From UBA1370 sp964515115 (GTDB taxonomy: Bacteria; Patescibacteriota; Microgenomatia; UBA1400; PJMF01): a stretch of DNA of 14,733 nt. Made by a program: the position numbers and the translations under genes. Shown here piece after piece: positions 5,622 through 11,654 of this stretch (positions within the stretch are counted from its first letter, which is position 1; each line of letters begins with the position of its first letter). The notes under the pieces were generated by a model that was not told the origin of the DNA, made no database searches, and worked only from the letters and a program-made list of their open reading frames with translations. The stretch is from the NCBI GenBank assembly GCA_964515115.1, contig CAZESB010000017.1, positions 1-14,733 on the forward strand. The letters run 5' to 3'.

Positions 5622-6809
5622 ATGCCTCAACATCCGCGGACGCGTTTATTCATTCTTTTGCTGCTCATCTTGACGGTGATGTTTGGTTACAATTATTTTG
5701 CCAGGCCTTTCGCAAACTGGAATCAGCGCGCGGGTGAAACTGTAGTGATGCCGGAGCCAGAGCCGGAAATTCCGGCACCTGAAGCGGCTTACGCTAGTTT
5801 GAGTCCGAGAGAGAAAGTGACGCAAATGCTGGCAGTACCGCTGGTGGCAACGGAGTCGGCGCCGGTGAGCACCGAGTGGCTTGAGCGCGAAAATCCGGGG
5901 TTTTTATTGATTTTTGGCGATCAGCTTCGCAAATCTCAAATTACTGAAGTGATTGCCGCTCTCCGGTCGCTGCCGAAGGCGCAGGGTAAGTTGTTGCTGC
6001 CGGCAATTGCCGTCGATCATGAAGGCGGTGAGGTGCAACGCTTGAATGGCATTGGTTATACCGAGTTGCCAAGCTGGCGGGAGCTGTGCGCGGCTGAAGA
6101 ATCGGAGCGACAAGAGTTGCTGCAACAATCAAGTTGGGAGCTAGCTGAAACGGGAGTAAATTTTGTGCTGGCGCCGATGTTGGACTTGGCGGCTAGCAAC
6201 AATATCTTGGGCAGCCGGGTTTGTGGCGCCGATGTTGATTTGGTGGCCTCAAGGTCGGCTGAATTTTCAACAGAATTCATGAATAAGAATATTTTACCGG
6301 TGTATAAGCATTTTCCTGGTATTGGTCGCGCCACTCGTGATTTGCACTTCAACTTTACTCAAGTGGCGGTTGATGACGAAACCAGCGAACTTTACCGAAA
6401 TTTATTAAACAGTTTTCCGCAAGCGGGAGTGATGGTGACTCATGCGGGGGTGAGTAATAGCGCTGATCCAAACACGCCATGTTCGCTCAGTCCGGAGTGT
6501 GTGGGTGCGCTGCACCGCTATTTTCCCTTGACGCTAACTTTTACCGACAGCTTAACGATGGAAGCCGCTTTTTACTCCCAGGCAGGAGAGGCGAGACAAA
6601 CTTTGGCGGAAGTGAGTGTGCAAGCGGTGAGAGCGGGCAACGATGTGCTTTTGTATGATCAGGCTGTGTCGGATGAAGATTTGGAGATGATTGTGGCAGC
6701 TTTGGTGACAAATTATGAAACTGATGAAGATTTTGCCAGACGTGTGGATGATAGTGTGCAGAAAATTATCTTATATAAAGAATTTTTGAATTTAATTATT
6801 TTGGAATAA
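5622..6809 (+). CDS. Membrane-anchored GH3 glycosidase, NagZ-like
   Basis: This is a family 3 glycoside hydrolase of the beta-N-acetylhexosaminidase (NagZ) type, 395 residues long. Known NagZ enzymes remove N-acetylglucosamine from peptidoglycan fragments. A basic N-terminus and one hydrophobic helix (about 9-26) without a lipobox suggest a signal anchor, with the enzyme outside the membrane. A Pro/Glu-rich linker spans 43-54. Catalytic-domain motifs are VDHEGGEVQRL (131-141), the substrate-binding KHFPG (229-233), the DLH dyad (Asp240, His242), which fits the mobile acid/base loop of NagZ (usually DSH), and FTDSLTM with the likely nucleophile Asp309. The usual KHFPGHG reads KHFPGIG here. Cys287 and Cys293 are close enough to form a disulphide. 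Extracytoplasmic placement contrasts with cytosolic NagZ of Gram-negatives. It is followed after 14 nt by the next membrane gene. Confidence 0.9.
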   Translation: MPQHPRTRLFILLLLILTVMFGYNYFARPFANWNQRAGETVVMPEPEPEIPAPEAAYASLSPREKVTQMLAVPLVATESAPVSTEWLERENPGFLLIFGDQLRKSQITEVIAALRSLPKAQGKLLLPAIAVDHEGGEVQRLNGIGYTELPSWRELCAAEESERQELLQQSSWELAETGVNFVLAPMLDLAASNNILGSRVCGADVDLVASRSAEFSTEFMNKNILPVYKHFPGIGRATRDLHFNFTQVAVDDETSELYRNLLNSFPQAGVMVTHAGVSNSADPNTPCSLSPECVGALHRYFPLTLTFTDSLTMEAAFYSQAGEARQTLAEVSVQAVRAGNDVLLYDQAVSDEDLEMIVAALVTNYETDEDFARRVDDSVQKIILYKEFLNLIILE

Positions 6810-6813
6810 AATT

Positions 6814-6817
6814 GGAG
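6814..6817 (+). promoter_or_regulatory. Shine-Dalgarno of the membrane protein gene at 6824
   Basis: GGAG at 6814-6817 lies 6 nt before the ATG at 6824. It is the clearest well-spaced Shine-Dalgarno in the window, and it belongs to an operon-internal gene. The first genes of transcripts, by contrast, appear leaderless. Its presence indicates that the host ribosome does use anti-Shine-Dalgarno pairing. Confidence 0.6.
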
Positions 6818-6823
6818 TAAAAA

Positions 6824-7324
6824 ATGAAGGAAAGTTTTCGATTGCGGCTGATTCAGATCGTTGTTCCTTTGATGTATGGGGGTCTTTTTTATTTGCTGAA
6901 GAGCGAAGTTGAGGTTGAGCCAGTGCTGGCCGCGGTGATGTTGGCGGCTGGCATGTATGCCGGGGCACTGATTTTATGGATGGATGAACATTGGCTTTAT
7001 GAGTATTACCGCGAACAAGCCAGCCAGCCGCCAGCACCGGCTAAAAAACTCATCACCAGATCGCTACTTTTTGTTTTGTCCCTTCTGCCTCTGGGCGTTT
7101 TTATGATGACTTCCACCGGCAGCACTCTGGGTGTGGGCATGTTGCTGGGTTTGGCGGTGTTTTTATTGGCTGAGTCTCTGTTGGCTAAAAAAGATTCTGA
7201 GTATTTTCAGCAGCGCTACTTGTACCAGCTCAATCGTCCGATTACTGCCGTGGATGTGGAGTGGTACGTGCGTGGATTGGGTATTTTTGCGGTGGCTTTT
7301 AGTATTTTGGTAATTGTTTATTGA
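6824..7324 (+). CDS. Unrecognised multi-pass membrane protein
   Basis: I do not recognise this 166-residue protein. It has about four or five hydrophobic segments: near 9-25, 33-53 (PVLAAVMLAAGMYAGALILW), 74-93, 101-118 and 150-165. A polar loop around 54-72 (MDEHWLYEYYREQASQPPAP) is rich in aromatic and charged residues. A second charged loop, LLAKKDSEYFQQRYLYQLNR, lies near 119-138. There is no signal peptide beyond the first helix. The ATG is supported by GGAG at 6-nt spacing. The gene sits between the GH3 glycosidase (14 nt upstream) and lgt (one nt downstream), so it is very probably co-transcribed with them and may act in the cell envelope. Nothing in the sequence gives a specific function. 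Confidence 0.8.
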   Translation: MKESFRLRLIQIVVPLMYGGLFYLLKSEVEVEPVLAAVMLAAGMYAGALILWMDEHWLYEYYREQASQPPAPAKKLITRSLLFVLSLLPLGVFMMTSTGSTLGVGMLLGLAVFLLAESLLAKKDSEYFQQRYLYQLNRPITAVDVEWYVRGLGIFAVAFSILVIVY

Positions 7325-7325
7325 T

Positions 7326-8564
7326 ATGAGCTTGGCATTTTTGGGCGTTACTTGGCATTTGTATGGTTTAATTCTTGGGGTGGCAACGCTGGCAGCTTTT
7401 TGGTTGATTGAGAAAAAAGCGGCACAAGAGCAGTTTCCGCCTGATTGTGTTTGGCAAGCGGGTGGGTTGGTTTTGATTTTTGGTCTTATTGGCGCCCGGC
7501 TCTGGCATGTTTGGACAGATTGGCCTTTGTATCAAGGTAACTTGACCGCGATTTGGCAAATTTGGCAAGGCGGCTTGAGTATTTTTGGTGCAATTGTGGG
7601 CGGGGCGCTGGGATTGAAGCTGGCCACAAAATTACTACCGGCGTGTCGAGATCGTAGTTTTTTTACCTTAGCCGACTTGGCAGTTTTTGGTTTTCCGTTG
7701 GCGCAAATTATTGGTCGAGTGGCCAATTGGCTTAATGGTGAACTCTATGGCTTGTCTACAGCCTTGCCTTGGAAAATTTTTGTTTCTCCTGAAAATCGGT
7801 TACCCGAATTTATGGCTGAAGCCTATTACCATCCGCTTTTTGCCTACGAAATACTGCTAATGACTGGTTTTTTGATCTGGATATGGCGGAAAAGTAAGGC
7901 TAAAGATTCATTACCAATTGGCAGTGGCTTCTATTTTTGGGCATTTTTGACCTATTATTCTCTGGTTCGATTTTGGCTGGATTTTTTGCGGCCAGACAAA
8001 GCAGTTTTGGTCGGTACAAATTTGGGTGTTAATCAGGTGATGATGGCGGCCGCATTGGTGGCTTTACTCATCGTTGGCTGGCGCTCCCAATATTTGCGCG
8101 CTCAAAAATACAAAGTCCTCGCGGCCGCCACAGCCCTAGTAGTTCTCATTACCACTGCTATCGCCGCCATGCCAATTTTCCAACTCCAGCCAAACACCGC
8201 TACTCTTGAAATCGATCACCACCAACTCCAAGTTGAAGTCGTTGCCACACCGGAAAAAATGGCTCTTGGTCTCAGTGGCCGCGACCAGATTGGCAGCGAT
8301 GGCATGTTGTTTATTTTCGCCGAAAAACGGCCGCTATCTTTTTGGATGAAAGAGATGCGGTTTCCCCTGGATATGGTTTGGATTGCCGACAATCAAGTTA
8401 TTGAAATTACTCGCAATGTCCCGATTCCCGAGCCAGGTACGCCTTTAAGCCAACTGCCTCGATATTCTCCTCAAAAACCAGCCGATATGGTTTTAGAAAT
8501 TCCCGCCGGCAAAGCCAAAGAGCTAGGCATTGATAGCGGTAGCACTGTATTCTTGGTTAAATAA
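7326..8564 (+). CDS. lgt: Prolipoprotein diacylglyceryl transferase fused to a DUF192 domain
   Basis: The N-terminal ~255 residues are Lgt, the membrane enzyme that moves diacylglycerol from phosphatidylglycerol to the lipobox cysteine of prolipoproteins. Signatures are WHLYGLILG near the start, GARLWHVW, WQGGLSIFGAIVGG, IIGRVANWLNGELYG with the essential-type Arg131, and LVRFWLDFLRPDK with Arg215. The His of the usual HGG(L/I) motif is Phe87 here. An extra helix (about 264-284) then leads into a complete DUF192 domain (about 291-412). Its family motifs are GLSGRDQIGSDGMLFIF, FWMKEMRFPLDMVWI and the closing MVLEIPAGKAKELGI. Given Lgt's cytosolic C-terminus, the extra helix would place DUF192 outside. 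The start is the ATG at 7326, one nt after the upstream stop; an in-frame TTG at 7314 is less likely. Base skew flips near the fusion point. Confidence 0.93.
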   Translation: MSLAFLGVTWHLYGLILGVATLAAFWLIEKKAAQEQFPPDCVWQAGGLVLIFGLIGARLWHVWTDWPLYQGNLTAIWQIWQGGLSIFGAIVGGALGLKLATKLLPACRDRSFFTLADLAVFGFPLAQIIGRVANWLNGELYGLSTALPWKIFVSPENRLPEFMAEAYYHPLFAYEILLMTGFLIWIWRKSKAKDSLPIGSGFYFWAFLTYYSLVRFWLDFLRPDKAVLVGTNLGVNQVMMAAALVALLIVGWRSQYLRAQKYKVLAAATALVVLITTAIAAMPIFQLQPNTATLEIDHHQLQVEVVATPEKMALGLSGRDQIGSDGMLFIFAEKRPLSFWMKEMRFPLDMVWIADNQVIEITRNVPIPEPGTPLSQLPRYSPQKPADMVLEIPAGKAKELGIDSGSTVFLVK

Positions 8565-8572
8565 CCTGGAGA

Positions 8573-8581
8573 TGATATCAT
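8573..8581 (+). promoter_or_regulatory. Possible extended -10 element of the gene at 8594
   Basis: TG-A-TATCAT at 8573-8581 fits an extended -10 and lies 12 nt before the ATG at 8594, implying a leader of only about 5 nt. It sits within the 10-bp perfect palindrome ATGATATCAT (8572-8581), which may be chance. A GGAG further upstream (8568-8571) is too far from the ATG to act as a Shine-Dalgarno. Confidence 0.35.
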
Positions 8582-8593
8582 TGTCTTTAGTTC

Positions 8594-9137
8594 ATGAACA
8601 ATGCTGCCCAAGCTCCATCATCACTGACGGCTAGCTCCAGCCAGCCCTATGTCGACCCCGCCCGCCCCAGCGCGGGGCAGCTGTCTGATGCCCAAAAACT
8701 AGCGCTTTTTTCTCAAGTGCTTGATTCATTGGATCAAGCTGAAGCTCAATTTAATCCACCCACTCCCGCCGCCGCTGGCGCCAAGGAAGCTACGGAGCAA
8801 AGTACCAGCCCTGACTTGAGTCCGTTTGATGCCGGCGCCCTCCAATACGTCGAGCAGGAAAAATCGCCTGAAATTCCGGTGGAAGTTGAGGGTTTTTTGC
8901 AAAAAGTAGAAGATCTTGCCGACCAAAAACCGCCGGAAATTTTCATTGCTGACGGCACCCAAGAAAGTGATGCCGCCACCTATCCCAGCCGGCCGGTCAT
9001 CATCTTACCGATCACCGAAGAAATTGAAGATGCCGGTCTGAAAAAAAACCATACTTTCAGTATTCGTTGGTTGGTAGAATGGAGTCATAAAATTATCAAA
9101 ATGTTCGCCGGCAAAGTGATTTATCGGCAAGAGAAAG
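8594..9137 (+). CDS. Unrecognised acidic, low-complexity protein, cut by assembly gap
   Basis: At least 181 codons are visible before the N run. The first ~150 residues are rich in Ala, Ser, Pro and Glu and probably disordered. They contain short predicted helices such as DAQKLALFSQVLDSLDQAEAQ (about 32-52; broken here as DAQKLALFSQ and VLDSLDQAEAQ) and VEVEGFLQKVEDLADQ. The region RPVIILPITEEIEDAGLKKN then leads to an amphipathic, Trp-containing helix (SIRWLVEWSHKIIKMFAGKVIY) close to the gap. There is no signal peptide. The ATG at 8594 is fixed by an in-frame stop at 8588-8590. The reading frame after the gap differs from this one, but the gap length is unknown, so it could end just inside the gap or be the N-terminus of the ATPase that follows. 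I weakly favour two separate genes. No function is assigned. Confidence 0.72.
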
Positions 9138-9237
9138 NNNNNNNNNNNNNNNNNNNNNNNNNNNNNNNNNNNNNNNNNNNNNNNNNNNNNNNNNNNNNNN
9201 NNNNNNNNNNNNNNNNNNNNNNNNNNNNNNNNNNNNN
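9138..9237. other. Assembly gap (100 N placeholder)
   Basis: Exactly 100 N, the usual filler for a scaffold gap of unknown length. It separates the acidic protein from the conjugation-type ATPase and probably hides the end of the first and the start of the second. If both belong to one gene, the true gap length must leave remainder 2 on division by 3, which 100 does not. Confidence 0.97.
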
Positions 9238-11283
9238 GAAATTGTCGCTCTCAAGGAAGATATTGCTTTTTACGTTAGTTGTTCCAGAAAAATTCGCGAT
9301 CTAGTAGAAAAACAAATCCACGGCGCTTATCCCAACGCCGATATCAGAGAAGTGGACGAAGTCAATATTTTTAATGAAAAAGGTCGAGTTGAGTTTGCTT
9401 CTCTCAAGTTGGCCAAGCACAATTTTTATCCCGTCAAAACCTACAAGGACCTGCCGACCGACGGCCTGTCACTAATCACTTCCGCTTTTTCCAAAATGAG
9501 CGACGGTGAGGGCGCGATTTTGCAAATTTTGCTCCAACCTGAGGGCAATAGTTGGCAGAAAAAAGGCAGAAAGTACATCGCCAGCGAAAAAAAGCGAGAG
9601 GCCGATCCCGATAAAGCCACCTACTCTCACGATCCCAAAGAAATGGAAAGCATCGGCAACAAGCTGGACAAACCCGGTTTTAGAGTTTCTTTGCGCCTGG
9701 TAGTTTCCGCTCCGGAAAAATTCCAGGCTGACACTCACCTGGGTAACCTCAAGGGCGCTTTTGCTCAGTTCACTTCTGCTTATAATTCTTTTAAGGGTGG
9801 GCGAATTTTTCTCAAACATCTTTTCATGATTGATTTTATTTACCGCTACATGCCGCTTTTTGGCCGCAACACTTTTATTCTCAACACCGAAGAACTGGCG
9901 ACGGTGATGCACTTTCCCAACAAAACGGTAGAAACTCATCATATTCGCTGGCTTAATGCTAAAAATGCTCCGGCGCCGCACGAAATTCCTACAGCAGGTC
10001 TTTATCTTGGTACTTCAAAATATCGCGGTGAAGAGCGCAAAATTTACATTGGCGATGATGACCGCCGCCGGCACATGTACATTGTTGGTAAAACCGGCAC
10101 CGGTAAGTCGGAGTTTCTCAAAGAAATGATTTTGCAGGATATTGAAGCCGGCAAGGGTGTTTGTGCCATTGATCCGCACGGTGAATTTGTCGAGGATATT
10201 CTGCAACTAATGCCGCCCGAGCGCGCCGATGACGTCATTTACTTCAACCCCTCAGACTTGGTCCGGCCGATGGGTTTGAACATGATGGAGGCTGACACCG
10301 AAGAGCAGCGCCATTTTGTGGTGAGTTCGGTCATTGGCCTGATGTACAAGCTCTATGATCCGCACCGTACCGGTATTATTGGCCCGCGCTTTGAGCACGC
10401 TATTCGCAACGCCATGCTGACAATCATGTACAAAAAAGGCAGCACTTTTGTTGAGTTGGTACGTATTCTAACTGACAACAAATACGTAGAAGAAATGCTG
10501 CCTTACGTCAAAGACCCGGTGGTGCGTCGTTACTGGACTGACCAAATTGCCCAAACTTCGGATTTCCATAAATCTGAAGTTTTGGACTACATTGTGTCGA
10601 AGTTTGGCCGGTTTGTGACCAACAAAACCATGCGTAATATCATTGGCCAGCCGCAGAGTGCTTTTAGTTTCCGCAAGGCTATGGATGAGCAAAAAATTGT
10701 CCTCTGCAATCTTTCTAAAGGTATTTTGGGCGAGGAAGATGCCAAGTTTTTGGGCTTGATTCTGGTGCCGAAAGTGCTCACCGCCGCCATGAGCCGCCAA
10801 GATATGCCGATGGCGGAGCGCAAGGATTTTTATCTCTATGTTGACGAGTTCCAGAACTACGCCACCGAAGATTTTGCGGTGATTTTGTCTGAGGCTCGTA
10901 AGTATCGCTTGAACCTAATCGTGGCTAACCAGTTTGTTTCTCAGATTGATGAAGAAGTGAAGAACGCGGTTTTCGGTAACGTCGGCACGATGGTATCGTT
11001 CCGTGTCGGTGTGCCTGATGCCAACTTCCTCCAGCACGAGTTCGCGCCCACCTTTAACGAAACTGATTTGACCAACATCGAAAAATATCACGTTTATGTT
11101 AATACTATTGTCAACAACGAGCCGGTGCCGCCGTTCAGTATGTCACTCTACAAAGATATGGACGCCGTTAAGGCGCGGATGAACCCCAAGCAGGCCGAGA
11201 TGGTCAAACAACTTTCCAGACTGAAATACGGTCAAGACAAAGAGGTAGTAGAGGCGGAGATTACTAGTAGGAGTAATTTGTAG
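9238..11283 (+). CDS. VirD4/TraD-like conjugation-type ATPase (5' end in assembly gap)
   Basis: 681 codons are open from the first base after the gap, so the N-terminus is missing. The GTG at 9352 is not a credible start because good coding sequence precedes it (DIAFYVSCSRKIRDLVEKQI). A ~240-residue region of mixed structure comes first. The P-loop ATPase domain follows, with Walker A GKTGTGKS (10087-10110) and a Walker B-like LYVDEFQN centred on Asp at 10843 and Glu at 10846. Near the C-terminus are LSEARKYRLNLIVANQFVSQ, typical of the sensor region of TraD/VirD4 coupling proteins, and FAPTFNETDLTNIEKYHVYV. Such ATPases pump DNA or deliver substrates to type IV secretion channels. No other secretion or pilus gene is in the window, so its role here is open. 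The gene ends 16 nt before the convergent small membrane gene. Confidence 0.87.
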   Translation, partial: EIVALKEDIAFYVSCSRKIRDLVEKQIHGAYPNADIREVDEVNIFNEKGRVEFASLKLAKHNFYPVKTYKDLPTDGLSLITSAFSKMSDGEGAILQILLQPEGNSWQKKGRKYIASEKKREADPDKATYSHDPKEMESIGNKLDKPGFRVSLRLVVSAPEKFQADTHLGNLKGAFAQFTSAYNSFKGGRIFLKHLFMIDFIYRYMPLFGRNTFILNTEELATVMHFPNKTVETHHIRWLNAKNAPAPHEIPTAGLYLGTSKYRGEERKIYIGDDDRRRHMYIVGKTGTGKSEFLKEMILQDIEAGKGVCAIDPHGEFVEDILQLMPPERADDVIYFNPSDLVRPMGLNMMEADTEEQRHFVVSSVIGLMYKLYDPHRTGIIGPRFEHAIRNAMLTIMYKKGSTFVELVRILTDNKYVEEMLPYVKDPVVRRYWTDQIAQTSDFHKSEVLDYIVSKFGRFVTNKTMRNIIGQPQSAFSFRKAMDEQKIVLCNLSKGILGEEDAKFLGLILVPKVLTAAMSRQDMPMAERKDFYLYVDEFQNYATEDFAVILSEARKYRLNLIVANQFVSQIDEEVKNAVFGNVGTMVSFRVGVPDANFLQHEFAPTFNETDLTNIEKYHVYVNTIVNNEPVPPFSMSLYKDMDAVKARMNPKQAEMVKQLSRLKYGQDKEVVEAEITSRSNL

Positions 11284-11299
11284 GTTAAGTTTAATTTTA

Positions 11300-11638
11300 C
11301 TACTTTGCCTCATACTCTTTCACTACCTCCTGGCAGTAAAGATACCGGCCATACTCGAGGGCGCGTTCGTGAATGGGTGGCTTTTCTTCGCTGACTTTCA
11401 CCGATGAACCAAGCACATTCTGGACGTGTTCGCCCACAACTTGGCCACGCTCAGTAATGGTCTTGAGTTCTTCTGGAGCGCTTTCAGATAATTGGTTGAT
11501 TTTGGTGGTGTCAATTTGCAGGGTTTTTTCGAGGAAAGGAATTTTCAACATCAAGCTGCTTTCCGCTTGTCTGGCCAGGAGAAATAAGCCTAGTCCTGCC
11601 AAGAGAATAGCGACAATGATGATGCGAAGTAGTTTCAT
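11300..11638 (-). CDS. Small membrane-anchored protein of unknown function
   Basis: I do not recognise this 112-residue protein. One hydrophobic helix at about 4-22 (IIIVAILLAGLGLFLLA within it) probably anchors it, with the rest outside. The exterior part is mostly helical and charged, with INQLSESAPEELKTITERGQ (48-67) and RALEYGRYLYCQEVVKEYE (about 92-110). It has a single Cys near the C-terminus and no lipobox at the N-terminus. It is the last gene after the adaptor, ATPase and permease, 16 nt downstream of the permease stop, so it may be an accessory of that exporter. It also has its own extended -10 element 6 nt before the ATG, so it can probably be transcribed alone. Confidence 0.75.
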   Translation of the reverse strand: MKLLRIIIVAILLAGLGLFLLARQAESSLMLKIPFLEKTLQIDTTKINQLSESAPEELKTITERGQVVGEHVQNVLGSSVKVSEEKPPIHERALEYGRYLYCQEVVKEYEAK

Positions 11639-11644
11639 GCCTTC

Positions 11645-11653
11645 AGTATAGCA
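11645..11653 (-). promoter_or_regulatory. Extended -10 element of the small membrane protein
   Basis: On the minus strand TG-C-TATACT (11653-11645) starts 1 nt after the permease stop codon (11657-11655) and ends 6 nt before the ATG at 11638. The six bases GAAGGC before the ATG are identical to those before the pth ATG. Leaderless transcription is expected. Confidence 0.6.
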
Positions 11654-11654
11654 T

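Noticed and set aside
7314..7325. TTG at 7314 as the lgt start
   Set aside because: It adds only four residues, overlaps the upstream gene and lacks a Shine-Dalgarno; the ATG at 7326 fits Lgt N-termini.
9238..9304. Continuation of the acidic protein beyond the gap in its own frame (…KLSLSRKILLF…)
   Set aside because: This frame after the gap is an artefact of the 100-N filler length; the good coding frame there is the ATPase frame.
9352..9354. GTG as the start of the conjugation-type ATPase
   Set aside because: The frame is open back to the gap edge at 9238 with convincing protein sequence, so the GTG is internal.
11250..11330. Possible bidirectional terminator between the ATPase and the small membrane gene
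   Set aside because: Only a 5-bp imperfect stem (AGTAA/TTACT) with a long loop can be formed; no GC-rich hairpin with a T-run.
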